A DNA stretch of 64,000 nt from Georgenia sp. SYP-B2076 (GTDB lineage: Bacteria > Actinomycetota > Actinomycetes > Actinomycetales > Actinomycetaceae). Of the stretch, positions 36,224 through 44,860 are shown piece by piece. Position numbers and translations under genes: made by a program. The stretch covers positions 186,001 through 250,000 of the forward strand of contig NZ_RXOZ01000022.1 in assembly GCF_003991205.1 (NCBI RefSeq), in the 5' to 3' direction. The notes beneath the pieces are model-generated. The model was not told the origin of the DNA and searched no databases. It saw only the letters and a list, made by a program, of their open reading frames with translations. The first letter of the stretch is position 1, and every line of letters starts with the position of its first letter.

Positions 36224-37434
36224 CGGGCGACGTCCTTCCTGCGTGAGTCGAGATCACTGAACGGTGTGTGGAGATCCGGTTGCGGCTCCCGAGGGAGACC
36301 CAGGACGCGCTCACCGATGATCGACAGCTGGATCTCGTTGGTCCCGCCCCCGATCGGCAGGGCGAAGGACCGCAGCGTGGCGTCGGTCCTCCGAGGTGAG
36401 GCACCCGCATCGAAGTCAGCCGCAGGTCCGATGAGCCGCGTCGTCAGCCCGGCTGCCGCCACCTCGCGGCGCGCCTTGAGGAGCTTGCCGATCGAGCCGC
36501 GGGCACCGGGATCGATGCCGGAGTCGTACTCCCGGGAGAGCCGCTCGTTGAAGACGTTGACCGAGCGCTCGAGCAGGTAGAGGTCCACGAGGCTCTCCCG
36601 TGCCCCACTGCTGCGCAGCGTGCCTGCGCCGCGTGCGGCCTCGACCAGGCCGTGGAAGGAGAGCGGGCCCGACGCGCCACCCTCGATTCCCGACCCTCCA
36701 CCGGAGACGGCGAGGCGCTCGAACGACAGGAGGAGCCGGGCGGCTTCCCACCCCTTGTCGATCTCACCGACGACGGCGTCCAGGCCGACCTGCACGTCGT
36801 CCAGGAACACCTCGTTGAAGTGGGCTTGCCCCGACATGTCGCGCAGCGGGCGGACGACGACCCCGGGGGCCTTCATGTCCACGATGAACATCGTGATTCC
36901 CCGATGCTTGGGAACATCCGGGTCGGTTCGCGCCAAGAGGATGCCAAAGTCGCAGAAGTGGGCCCCGGTGGTCCAGACCTTCTGCCCGGTGATGGCATAC
37001 CCGTCACCGGAACGCACCGCCCGGGTCCGCAGAGCCGCTACGTCGGACCCCGCCGCAGGCTCCGAGAACAGCTGGCACCAGATCTCCGTGCCCTCCAGCA
37101 GCGGCGGGAGGTAGCGCGTGCGCTGAGCCTCGGTCCCCAGAGCGAGGATGATGGGCCCGCACATGCCCAGGCCGATGTCGTAGATACCCATCGGCACCGG
37201 CACCTTGCTCGCCTCCTCGCGCCAGATCTGCTGGTGGCTCGGGCCGAGCCCTTGCCCGCCATAGGCTCGCGGGACCTCGAGGCCGGCGAGCCCGGCGTCG
37301 AAGAGCTTCTTGGTGAAACGCTTCGAGCGTTCCACGGCTTCATCGCCGGTGGCGAGGGTCACCGGCGGCACGTTCTGTGCCAGCCACTCCCGTACATGCG
37401 TGCGGAACTCCTCGACATCGCGGAAGTCGGACAC
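36220..37434 (-). CDS. Acyl-CoA dehydrogenase, likely subunit of a heteromer (FAD-loop partner)
   Basis: A 404-residue acyl-CoA dehydrogenase: EVPRAYGGQGLGPSHQQIWREEASK, LFSEPAAGSDVAALRTRAVR (FAD loop), ITGQKVWTTGAHFCDFGILLART and LPIGGGTNEIQLSIIGERVLGLPREP. The ending GGGTNEIQ lacks the usual Glu of YEGTNEIQ, so catalysis may depend on its partner at 35114. I chose GTG 37434, which has GGAGG 8 bases upstream; ATG 37440 would be too close to that site. First gene of its unit. Confidence 0.88.
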   Translation of the reverse strand: MSDFRDVEEFRTHVREWLAQNVPPVTLATGDEAVERSKRFTKKLFDAGLAGLEVPRAYGGQGLGPSHQQIWREEASKVPVPMGIYDIGLGMCGPIILALGTEAQRTRYLPPLLEGTEIWCQLFSEPAAGSDVAALRTRAVRSGDGYAITGQKVWTTGAHFCDFGILLARTDPDVPKHRGITMFIVDMKAPGVVVRPLRDMSGQAHFNEVFLDDVQVGLDAVVGEIDKGWEAARLLLSFERLAVSGGGSGIEGGASGPLSFHGLVEAARGAGTLRSSGARESLVDLYLLERSVNVFNERLSREYDSGIDPGARGSIGKLLKARREVAAAGLTTRLIGPAADFDAGASPRRTDATLRSFALPIGGGTNEIQLSIIGERVLGLPREPQPDLHTPFSDLDSRRKDVAR

Positions 37435-37495
37435 GCACATCACCTCCATCAGTGTTCTCGGTGCGTCCGTACGTCGTCCGTCCGCTGGCAGTTCG

Positions 37496-37546
37496 ACAGT
37501 AGGCGGTACCCGCAGCCTCCGACCCCGTGTGCACTGAAGTGCGACA
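37496..37546 (-). promoter_or_regulatory. Island motif copy 8 and promoter of the paired dehydrogenase operon
   Basis: TGCACTG-AAG-TGCGACA at 37530-37546 with a perfect right half and a weak left half. On the minus strand a TACTGT -10 box (37501-37496) starts 37 bp from the motif centre, which supports the site despite the poor left arm. Confidence 0.58.
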
Positions 37547-37551
37547 TGCCC

Positions 37552-38355
37552 TCAGGCGTCGGCGAGCGGTGGGCCGGGCGGGTCGGCGTGCGTCTCCGTG
37601 CGGTTCCGCGCGACCACCGCGCTTCGTCTCGGTGCCCACTGCGAGGAGTCGAAGGCCTCGGCAAACTGCCGTGCCCGGACCCGTTCGAGCTCGAGCGCGT
37701 CACTGTGCCCGACGTCCAGCCCGGAGTCGATGAGATCTCGGACTGCGGCGACGGTCGCGCGATCGTTGGCGGCGATCGTCCGGGCGAGCTCCAGCGCTGA
37801 ATCGACGGCAGGCTCGGGCACGATCCTGTTGAGCAGTCCCCATCGTTCGGCCTCCTCGGCGAAGACGATCCGTCCGCTCAGGGAGATCTCCTTGGCGCGT
37901 CCCACCCCGACCACCCGGGGCAGCGTCGCCGACGCACCACCGCCCGGGGGCACGCCCACCCGCACGTGCGTATCGGCCAGGAGCGCGCCGGACGAGCCCA
38001 GTCGCATGTCGCACGCGAGGGCCAGCTCGAGGCCGCCCGTGATCGCGGGCCCGTCCACCGCCGCGATGGTCGGGTAAGGAAGCCCGCGCACAGCCTCGCA
38101 GAACGAGCCGTCGAGCCGGAGGTCGCCGCTGCCCAGCGCCTCGAGATCGAGTCCGGCGCAGAATGCGCCCCCCGCGCCCGTGATCACGACGGCGCGCACG
38201 TCAGGGTCGTCGGCGATCTCCGCGCAGACCTCGCGCATCAGGTCCATGACTTCCTGTGTCAACGCGTTCTTGCGCTCGGGCCGGTTGAGGCGGATGACCA
38301 CCACGTCGGCCCGCTGCTCGACCTCGACGACACCACCGGAACGGGTCCTGACCAT
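37552..38355 (-). CDS. Enoyl-CoA hydratase/isomerase family protein
   Basis: A 267-residue crotonase-fold protein: RPERKNALTQ, GAGGAFCAGLDLEAL, AITGGLELALACDMRLG. The first catalytic Glu is kept (GLELAL); the second position reads DTHVRVGVPPGGGA with no Glu. It lies 2 bases after the LLM gene stop and is in the same unit. Starts at ATG 38355. Confidence 0.88.
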   Translation of the reverse strand: MVRTRSGGVVEVEQRADVVVIRLNRPERKNALTQEVMDLMREVCAEIADDPDVRAVVITGAGGAFCAGLDLEALGSGDLRLDGSFCEAVRGLPYPTIAAVDGPAITGGLELALACDMRLGSSGALLADTHVRVGVPPGGGASATLPRVVGVGRAKEISLSGRIVFAEEAERWGLLNRIVPEPAVDSALELARTIAANDRATVAAVRDLIDSGLDVGHSDALELERVRARQFAEAFDSSQWAPRRSAVVARNRTETHADPPGPPLADA

Positions 38356-38357
38356 GG

Positions 38358-39371
38358 TCAGCCCACCGTCGTCGCGGCGCGGTCGAAGCCGGCACGGATC
38401 CGCCTGTAGCACTCCGGCCCGAGCTCGTCGAGCGACTGCAGGACTGCGACCTCGTCGGCGAGGCCCTCGAATCGGCGCACCATCTCGCGCCCCACGTCCT
38501 CCGGCGGTCCGCAGACGGCGTAGGTGTCGAGCACCTCGTCATCGACCAGCGCCGTCATCGTGGACCACTGCCGCTCCCGGGCCAAGGCCGACAGCTTCTC
38601 CCCGAGCGACTCCCAGCCGTGGACCTCGAGCACCGGCCGGTATGCCGGGGTCGATGCGTAGAACGCGACCTGCTGACGTGCGCGCTCGCGGGCGGCGTCG
38701 AGGCCTGAGGGATCGGCGCTGGTTCCCATGAGCACCGGGATCACCACTGAGATCGAGTCCCGGTCACGGTCACGGACCAGTTCGGGGATCACGTGGTCCC
38801 GGACATAGGTGGGAGATCCGAAACCGTGCACGAGGAAGCCGTCGGCGATCCGACCGGCAAGACGACACATCTGCCGGTTGACCCCACCGAGGTAGACGGG
38901 CGGTGCCGCGCCGCCGGCCTCGGCCTGGAAAATCGGGGCCGTGAGGTCGAGGTTGAACGTCTCGCTCTCGAACGCGAGCGGCCCCCCGTCGGTCCAGTGC
39001 CGCCAGATCGCGCGCAGTGCTCCCACGTAGTCACGGGTGTATCCCACCGGGGACTCCCACCTGCCGCCGAACCGTCGCTCGACGTGCGCCCTCACCTGGG
39101 TACCCAGACCGAGGACGAATCGCTGGCCGGACATCTGGTGGAGGTCCCAGGCGACCTGGGCGGTCGCCCACGGCGTGCGAGCAAAGGAGATCGCCAGGGA
39201 GGTGCCGATGGACAGGACGTCGGAGCGGTCCGCCACCAGCGCGAGAGGGAGGAACGGGTCGTGCGCCAGCTCGGAGGTCCAGAGCCGATCGAGGCCGACG
39301 TCCTCCGCCCACGACACGTTCTGGGCGATCGTGCGCACGGGGCCTTGTCCCAGATATCCGGTGAGTTTCAC
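38358..39371 (-). CDS. LLM-class F420-type oxidoreductase (MSMEG_2256-like)
   Basis: A 337-residue luciferase-like protein: QNVSWAEDVGLDRLWTSELAHDPFLPLALVA, SIGTSLAISFARTPWATAQVAWDLHQMSGQRFVLGLGTQVRAHVERRFGGRW. This matches the pattern of the MSMEG_2256-type family (TIGR03617 as I recall), predicted F420-dependent. A paralogue is at 47969-49000. I chose GTG 39371 because GAGGGA precedes it; longer reading frames have no site and cross a promoter motif. Confidence 0.87.
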   Translation of the reverse strand: MKLTGYLGQGPVRTIAQNVSWAEDVGLDRLWTSELAHDPFLPLALVADRSDVLSIGTSLAISFARTPWATAQVAWDLHQMSGQRFVLGLGTQVRAHVERRFGGRWESPVGYTRDYVGALRAIWRHWTDGGPLAFESETFNLDLTAPIFQAEAGGAAPPVYLGGVNRQMCRLAGRIADGFLVHGFGSPTYVRDHVIPELVRDRDRDSISVVIPVLMGTSADPSGLDAARERARQQVAFYASTPAYRPVLEVHGWESLGEKLSALARERQWSTMTALVDDEVLDTYAVCGPPEDVGREMVRRFEGLADEVAVLQSLDELGPECYRRIRAGFDRAATTVG

Positions 39372-39437
39372 GCCTGTTCCCTCCGCGACCTGCCGCCGGC
39401 ACAAAGACTGTCGTCCTCGACCCGGCCTCGACAGCGC

Positions 39438-39487
39438 ACGGTAGGCCCCGTCGGGCGGCGGGACGGCTCTGGTCGCGAATTGCGACA
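39438..39487 (-). promoter_or_regulatory. Island motif copy 9 and promoter of the LLM-hydratase operon
   Basis: GGTCGCG-AAT-TGCGACA at 39471-39487. On the minus strand a TACCGT -10 box (39443-39438) starts 36 bp from the motif centre. One of two copies in the 249-bp divergent gap at 39372-39620. Confidence 0.7.
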
Positions 39488-39527
39488 TCCGTGACGCGCA
39501 CGTCGCCGAGAACGCGTCGCGCACCGG

Positions 39528-39579
39528 TGTCGCAGTGTGAAACAAGGGGGGCCCGACACCGCGACGGGCTGGCTAACTT
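39528..39579 (+). promoter_or_regulatory. Island motif copy 10 and promoter of the dehydrogenase gene at 39621
   Basis: TGTCGCA-GTG-TGAAACA at 39528-39544 with a perfect left half. A TAACTT -10 box (39574-39579) starts 38 bp from the motif centre. It serves the plus strand, while copy 9 serves the minus strand. Confidence 0.7.
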
Positions 39580-39620
39580 CGCATCAACAAGCATCACTAC
39601 GTTGATACCCGAGGTACGCC

Positions 39621-40883
39621 GTGGCCATCACCAGTGCAGACATCGACCAGACGACGACCGCCGACGAGGACGCAATCCTCGAAGGATTGATGAGCTTCAT
39701 CGACAAGACGGTCCTCCCCATCCAGGCGGAGGTGCAGGCGTACTTCAACGACATCCGGCTGTACTTCGACAACGACGGCAAGGAAGCGATTGCCGTCTCG
39801 GAGGCGCGTCGACGGGTTCGTCGGGCGTCCGCTCAGGCCGGGTACTACAACATCTTCACGCCGACCGAGCTCGGCGGCGAGGGCATGAGCATGCGCTTCT
39901 TCGTGCGCGTGACCGAGGCCCTGTATGAGAAGTACGGCCCGAGCGAGCCCCAGGAGCTGCTGGCCTACGACGCGCTGGCGAACGTGTTCACCGGGGCAGG
40001 CCCGATCTGGAACCATGCGTCGGACGAGCTCAAGGCGATCGCGCTGCCGAAGGTTCTGGCCGGGGAGTGGCAAGGCTCCTTCGGCATGTCCGAGCCCGAC
40101 GCTGGGTCCGATCTGTGGAGCATGCGCACGACCGCCGTCCGCGACGGCGACCACTGGGTCATCAACGGTGGCAAGCAGTGGACGTCGTGGGTCGCCCACG
40201 CGGACTACCTGTTCGTCTTCGCCATCACGGACCCGGAGAAGTTCGCCGCGCGCAAGGGCGGGATCAGCTGCTTCTTCGTTCCCACCGACACCCCTGGCTA
40301 CAAGCTGGAGTCGACGATCCGGCTGTTCCAGGACGCCGGCGGCAACGAGGGCATCACCTCCTACACCGACGTCCGCGTCCCCGACGCCTACCGGATCGGC
40401 GACGAGGGCGACGGCCTCGCCATGGGGTTCCTCACACTGACGACGACCCGCCTGTGGGTTGTCGCGCGCGGGATCGGCGAGGGCAGGTGGGCGTTCAACA
40501 AGTGCCGCGACTACTCCCAGGTGCGCAAGACGTTCGGAAAGACGATCTCGCAGCACCAGTCGGTGCAGAACCTCCTCGCCGACATGGCGACCGAACTCTA
40601 CGCCGCACACAGCATGACGATGAACTGCGCCGCTCGCGCCGACGCCGGCGACGATGTCCGGCTGGAGACGCACATCGTCAAGTACTTCGGGACGAACGCG
40701 TGCACCCGGGTGTTCGACAACGCGATCCAGCTGCACGGCGGCATGGGGGTGACGGCGGAGACCAAGATGGTCGACGGCTGGCGTTACTCGCGGATCTGCC
40801 GGATCACCGAGGGCACCGACCAGATCATGCAGCGCTCGATCGCTGCACACACGTTGCGTGAGGGTCTGCCGTCCTGGAGCTGA
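39621..40883 (+). CDS. Acyl-CoA dehydrogenase
   Basis: A 420-residue acyl-CoA dehydrogenase: FGMSEPDAGSDLWSMRTTAVR (FAD loop), INGGKQWTSWVAHADYLFVFA, QVRKTFGKTISQHQSVQNLLADMA, QLHGGMGVTAETKMVDGWRYSRICRITEGTDQIMQRSIA. The Glu of TEGTDQI is at the usual catalytic place. GTG start 39621 has GAGGTA upstream. It is a single-gene unit ended by a strong hairpin. Confidence 0.9.
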   Translation: MAITSADIDQTTTADEDAILEGLMSFIDKTVLPIQAEVQAYFNDIRLYFDNDGKEAIAVSEARRRVRRASAQAGYYNIFTPTELGGEGMSMRFFVRVTEALYEKYGPSEPQELLAYDALANVFTGAGPIWNHASDELKAIALPKVLAGEWQGSFGMSEPDAGSDLWSMRTTAVRDGDHWVINGGKQWTSWVAHADYLFVFAITDPEKFAARKGGISCFFVPTDTPGYKLESTIRLFQDAGGNEGITSYTDVRVPDAYRIGDEGDGLAMGFLTLTTTRLWVVARGIGEGRWAFNKCRDYSQVRKTFGKTISQHQSVQNLLADMATELYAAHSMTMNCAARADAGDDVRLETHIVKYFGTNACTRVFDNAIQLHGGMGVTAETKMVDGWRYSRICRITEGTDQIMQRSIAAHTLREGLPSWS

Positions 40884-40894
40884 ACCCGCTCAGG

Positions 40895-40941
40895 AAGGTC
40901 CCCCCTTCCTCAACCGAACCGGTTGAGGAAGGGGGGACCTT
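40895..40941. terminator. Bidirectional hairpin terminator
   Basis: A perfect 21-bp stem (40895-40915 with 40921-40941) with a 5-base loop lies between the convergent dehydrogenase (stop 40883) and regulator (stop 40959) genes. Its symmetry and position suit termination from both sides. Confidence 0.88.
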
Positions 40942-40958
40942 CTTGTGTCCCGGCTGGC

Positions 40959-42770
40959 TCAGTAAGCGGTGTGGTCGAGGTCGAACCCCAGGGCCCGAAC
41001 CTTGCGGTAGAGGGTCGACCGGGCGATCCCGAGGTTGGCGGCCGCGAGCTTCTTGTTGCCGTCGGCCGCCTTCATGGCCGCGACGATCGCCTGCGCCTCG
41101 AGTCGCTCGAGCGTTGACAGGTCCCGACGGGTCGCCCCGGCCAGGACGTCGGACGGGAGGTGCTCGCGTCGGATGTACGGTCCGACGTGTCGACTGAGCA
41201 TGGTGTTCACCAGGCTCTCCAGCGACCGCAGGTTGCCCGACCAGCCGATCCTGCTCAGCACCTGAACCGCCTCCCGGGTCCAGACCGGGCGGTTCCACAA
41301 CGTCGCCCTCGATGCAGTGATGGCGTCGAGAAGCAGCGGGATGTCACCGAGCCGCTCCCGCACCGGTGGTACGCGAACCGACGTCCCGGGCCAGCCCGAG
41401 AACGACTCCATGAACTCCGGGTCGAGCGTGTCAGCGAAGTCGTGAGGTCCGCTCGCCAGCACGTGCGGAGCGCCGTCGCCCATCGACCGGACCGCCTCCG
41501 CCGTCGCCACCAGCAGGGGACGGGGCAGCAGCAGCACGTTGTCGAGCACGACGTAGTCCAGGTCGGACGTCAGTGCCGGGATGAGCCGCGACAGCCAGGT
41601 CGCGTGCGCATCCGGATCAGGGCTCGCACCGTCGAGCGTGAGCGTCCTCGCGTCGGCCGTGAGGCGTTTGAGGATCGTCGTCTTCCCGACGCCGGGCTCA
41701 CCGACGAGGAGTACCGACCGGTCGCTGGCCAAGCCGTCGCGCAGCTGGTGCCGGAACGTCCGCCACGCGAGGCTGGTGCCAGGCATGTCGTCGAGCACCG
41801 GCGCCGGCGCCGGCGCCGGCGCACGACTTGACCGCCCGGGCGATGCGCTCCCGAGCTGGGGGACATCGAGGCGGAGCATCGCGCCCACAGCGCGGTCACC
41901 GTTGAGGACTGGCTGGCAGGTGACCTTGATGTGCCCCTCACGCTCGGTGCTCGCGAGCGACAGGACACTCTCCCGCCTGGATCGGATCACGTCGCTCGCG
42001 GCGTCCCAGAGCAGACCGCGGTCAAGGCCGTCCATCAGACGGGCGGCCGCCGCGTTGCCGATCATCGTGTGGTCGTTGAGGCACACCACTGGTTGCCGGC
42101 GGTCGCGCTTGACCGCTAGGTACACATCGAGCAGGTGCCGCTCGTCCTCGGTGCTCGCGTTGAGCATCTCGCGCTCGATCAGCGCGCCGACCTCCTTGAT
42201 CCACTGGAGCATGATGGGTGAGGAGTCAGCGATGTCGCAGCTGATGTTGAGGGTCCCAGCACATCGCTGGGTGAGAGGGTGGCGGATCGGCACGCTCGCC
42301 GAGGACATCCGGTAGCCCTTGTCCGTGTACTGCTCCCAGCCCCTGACGAAGGTCCCCTGCCCGGTTTCCAGGGCGATTCCCACGCTCGCCGTACCGATCG
42401 CGTTCTCGGCGATGCTGAACCCTGGCAGCACCGACCGCACGCGCAGCCTGTGCGCGAAGCCTTCCCCGGTCGTCCAGCTCTCCAGCACGACGCCCTCGCT
42501 GTTGGTGAGCGTGAGTCCGCACTCGAGGTCGACCAGCCAGTCCAACCGCGACTCGATGACCGGCCGAGCCACCCGCGTGAGCTGGTTGTCATGCTCGATG
42601 GTGGCGACAGCCACCGGTCGGACGGAGCCAGGATCCAGGCCGTACAGCAGTGATCTCTTCCACGAGTCCACGATGACTGGACGGACCACCTCGGGGGGAG
42701 GGACCAGCCCTTCGCCGAAGAAGGACTCCCGGGCCCTCCTGACGCGGTCCAACACCTCGATGTCCACCAT
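40959..42770 (-). CDS. GAF-AAA-Fis transcriptional regulator without GAFTGA (AcoR/MimR-like)
   Basis: A 603-residue activator-type protein. The N-terminal part (1-60) has the SWKRSLLYGLDP signature of AcoR-type regulators. A GAF sensor spans ~65-200, and a PAS-like section follows to ~300. An Ala-Pro linker (316-325) precedes an AAA region with Walker A GEPGVGKTT (357-365) and VPPVRERLGDIP. The C-terminal Fis-type helix-turn-helix is GNKKLAAANLGIARSTLYRK (~572-591). The GAFTGA loop that contacts sigma-54 is missing, as expected in actinobacteria, which lack sigma-54. A near-perfect palindrome lies 109 bp upstream of its start. It is the best candidate to recognise the island motif, through TGT-N11-ACA. 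Confidence 0.9.
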   Translation of the reverse strand: MVDIEVLDRVRRARESFFGEGLVPPPEVVRPVIVDSWKRSLLYGLDPGSVRPVAVATIEHDNQLTRVARPVIESRLDWLVDLECGLTLTNSEGVVLESWTTGEGFAHRLRVRSVLPGFSIAENAIGTASVGIALETGQGTFVRGWEQYTDKGYRMSSASVPIRHPLTQRCAGTLNISCDIADSSPIMLQWIKEVGALIEREMLNASTEDERHLLDVYLAVKRDRRQPVVCLNDHTMIGNAAAARLMDGLDRGLLWDAASDVIRSRRESVLSLASTEREGHIKVTCQPVLNGDRAVGAMLRLDVPQLGSASPGRSSRAPAPAPAPVLDDMPGTSLAWRTFRHQLRDGLASDRSVLLVGEPGVGKTTILKRLTADARTLTLDGASPDPDAHATWLSRLIPALTSDLDYVVLDNVLLLPRPLLVATAEAVRSMGDGAPHVLASGPHDFADTLDPEFMESFSGWPGTSVRVPPVRERLGDIPLLLDAITASRATLWNRPVWTREAVQVLSRIGWSGNLRSLESLVNTMLSRHVGPYIRREHLPSDVLAGATRRDLSTLERLEAQAIVAAMKAADGNKKLAAANLGIARSTLYRKVRALGFDLDHTAY

Positions 42771-42878
42771 CGCTCACGCTCCTTCGCCATGACTGCAAGT
42801 GGGTGCCGACCTGCGCGCCGACACCGTCGTCGCATGCGCTGGTCGCTCCGATGGTGACACGGGCCACACGCAACCGGG

Positions 42879-42895
42879 TGTCCCATCCTGGGACA
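42879..42895 (-). promoter_or_regulatory. Island motif copy 11, perfect palindrome before the regulator gene
   Basis: TGTCCCA-TCC-TGGGACA is a fully symmetrical 7-3-7 palindrome between the SDR stop (42956) and the regulator start (42770). No -10 box is found at 36-38 bp, so it may mediate autoregulation by another arrangement. Confidence 0.6.
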
Positions 42896-42955
42896 CCCGG
42901 TGGGGCTCGTCGGACACGGCCAGCTGCGTCACGGCCGCAGACGTGCGCCGGCCGG

Positions 42956-43744
42956 TCAGTCCGGGAGCGGGTCCAGTTCCGCCATGCGCCGGGCGAAGCC
43001 ACGCATGCCGCGGATCCACCGCCCGGTGTCCTTCGCCCTGAACTGGTAGTACTCGTGGACCTCCGGGTGGGGCAGGATGAGGAACCGATCGTCGGCCATG
43101 GCCTCCCAGACGGTGGCTGCGACGTCACGCGGGGTGAGGATCGTCTGCTCGCCGAACACGTCGGTCACGCCGACCGTGTCGTCGAGCATGCGCGTCTTCA
43201 CGAGCTGGGGGCAGATCACCTGGAACACCACGCCGCGGTCGCCGTACGAGATGGACATCGACTCTGCGAACGCCACCGCAGCGTGCTTGCTCGCGGTGTA
43301 GGGGGCGTTTCCGACCATCGTCACCAGTCCGGCGGACGAGGCGGTCAGGATGAAACGACCCGACCCCCGCTCCCCCCAGGCGGGCAGCAAGTGGCGTGCA
43401 GCGCGCACGTGTGCCATGAGGTTGACCTCCAGCGCCTCGTGCCACACCTCGTCCGTGGGTGCCTCGCCGCGGCCCCCCGGGTAGCCGGCGTTCCCGACGA
43501 ACGTGCCCACGCTGCCCAGGCGCCGAGAGGACTCCTCGATCACCGCGTCGACCCCCTCGGCCGTGCCGACGTCAGCCGCGACCGCCCAGACGCCGAGCCG
43601 GTCGGCTGCCTGGTCGAGGGCCTCGCCCGGCAGGTCGGCCAGGAGGACCTCGGCGCCCTCTGCGACGAGACGCTCCGCGATCGCGAACCCGATTCCCCTC
43701 GCGCCGCCCGTGACGACGACCCCACCGTCTCCCCATCGCTGCAT
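42956..43744 (-). CDS. SDR-family oxidoreductase
   Basis: A 262-residue short-chain dehydrogenase: TGGARGIG cofactor motif, GNAGYPGG in place of NNAG, ASSAGLVTMVGNAPYTASKHA with Ser and Tyr-x3-Lys. The C-terminus is long (LPHPEVHEYYQFRAKDTGRWIRGMRGFARRM). It is last in the SDR-dehydrogenase-kinase-SDR operon. ATG 43744 follows GGAGGAGA. Probably oxidises a hydroxyacyl-CoA or ring alcohol. Confidence 0.87.
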   Translation of the reverse strand: MQRWGDGGVVVTGGARGIGFAIAERLVAEGAEVLLADLPGEALDQAADRLGVWAVAADVGTAEGVDAVIEESSRRLGSVGTFVGNAGYPGGRGEAPTDEVWHEALEVNLMAHVRAARHLLPAWGERGSGRFILTASSAGLVTMVGNAPYTASKHAAVAFAESMSISYGDRGVVFQVICPQLVKTRMLDDTVGVTDVFGEQTILTPRDVAATVWEAMADDRFLILPHPEVHEYYQFRAKDTGRWIRGMRGFARRMAELDPLPD

Positions 43745-43777
43745 CCGTTGTCTCCTCCTCGCCGATCTCACCGTGGG

Positions 43778-44860
43778 TCATGCACCGTGCACGTGCTGCC
43801 TGTCGAGCAGCCGGGCGGCCATCCTCGCCGCAACCGGGACGACGGTGGCGTAGTACGCCATGCGCGAGTCCGTGCTCTCCCCGCGCTCGAAGCGCGCGGT
43901 GAGCTGCTGCAGCTGGATGGCGGTCTTCCACGCCGCCATCGCCTCGTACCAGGGCAGCCGTCGCAGGTCCAGGTCGAAGGCCTCTGCGTACACCGACGTC
44001 AGACGCGCCTTCGACTCCAGGCCCATCCTCTGCTGCCCCGGCCAGAGCATCCGTGCCAGTTCTCCCAGCTCGCCGTCGTCGGGCCAGTAGTTCAGCATCA
44101 CGCCGAGGTCGAGCAGCGGGTCGCCGATCGTCGTCATGTCCCAGTCGAAGATGGTGCGGACCCGGTCCGGATCACCCACGCGGAACTGGCAGTTGTCGAG
44201 CTTGAGGTCGTTGTGGACGAGCGAGACGCGTTGAGGTTGCGGGACGTCCGTCGCGAGCGCCCGCCCCACCTCGTCCATCAACGACGACGTCTCGGGGTCG
44301 CCCGGGCGAACTGCGTCCCAGCGCCGCGTCCAGCCCTCGAGCTGACGCAGCACGAATCCGTCCGGACGACCGAGGTCGCCCAGACCGATGGCGTCCGGCT
44401 CGATCCGGTGCAGCTCGGCGACCGCCGTGGCAAAGGCCTTCGTCAGTCGCGGGCCCACGTCCGGGAGGTCGCTCATCGACACGGGTACCTCGTCACGGAC
44501 CACCTCACCGTCGGCGCGGTACTCCATGACGAAGAACGGTGCGCCGAGGACTGCCGTGTCCTCGCAGTACGCCAGGGTCTGAGCAGCACGGTCGAACGCC
44601 TGGGACAGTGCGCTGAGCACGCGGTACTCGCGGCGCATGTCGTGAGCCCCAGGAGCGACACGCCCGAAGGGTGGCCGCCGGAGAACAGCACGCCAGGCGC
44701 CGTAGGCGATGAGGTACGTGAGGTTCGCCGACCCGTTGGGGAACTGCCGCACCGACAGCTCGCCGGTGACGGCGAGGGTGTCGCGGAGGTACGTGTCCAG
44801 TGCCGTCCAGTCGAGCTCCTCGCGGATCTCACCGATCTCCGGGTCGGCTGCCCGGCTCAT
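43778..44860 (-). CDS. ACAD10/11-type APH phosphotransferase (kinase 4 of 5)
   Basis: A 360-residue kinase. The nucleotide/substrate loop is FPNGSANLTYLI; the catalytic loop SLVHNDLKLDNCQF gives H216, D218 and N223; D239 is in IFDWDMTTIGDPLLDLG. This last signature is that of the kinase domain of human ACAD10/ACAD11 and of LvaA. It overlaps the acyl-CoA dehydrogenase gene by ATGA, so kinase and dehydrogenase are the split form of that fused enzyme. Predicted reaction: ATP-dependent phosphorylation of a hydroxyacyl-CoA. Confidence 0.9.
   Translation of the reverse strand: MSRAADPEIGEIREELDWTALDTYLRDTLAVTGELSVRQFPNGSANLTYLIAYGAWRAVLRRPPFGRVAPGAHDMRREYRVLSALSQAFDRAAQTLAYCEDTAVLGAPFFVMEYRADGEVVRDEVPVSMSDLPDVGPRLTKAFATAVAELHRIEPDAIGLGDLGRPDGFVLRQLEGWTRRWDAVRPGDPETSSLMDEVGRALATDVPQPQRVSLVHNDLKLDNCQFRVGDPDRVRTIFDWDMTTIGDPLLDLGVMLNYWPDDGELGELARMLWPGQQRMGLESKARLTSVYAEAFDLDLRRLPWYEAMAAWKTAIQLQQLTARFERGESTDSRMAYYATVVPVAARMAARLLDRQHVHGA

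Noticed and set aside
41805-41822. Tandem GGCGCC-like repeat
   Set aside because: It encodes the Ala-Pro linker of the regulator at 40959-42770. A short in-gene microsatellite, not a CRISPR or regulatory repeat.
40959-42770. Sigma-54-dependent promoter control
   Set aside because: The regulator lacks GAFTGA, and the promoters found have sigma-70-type -10 boxes rather than -24/-12 elements.
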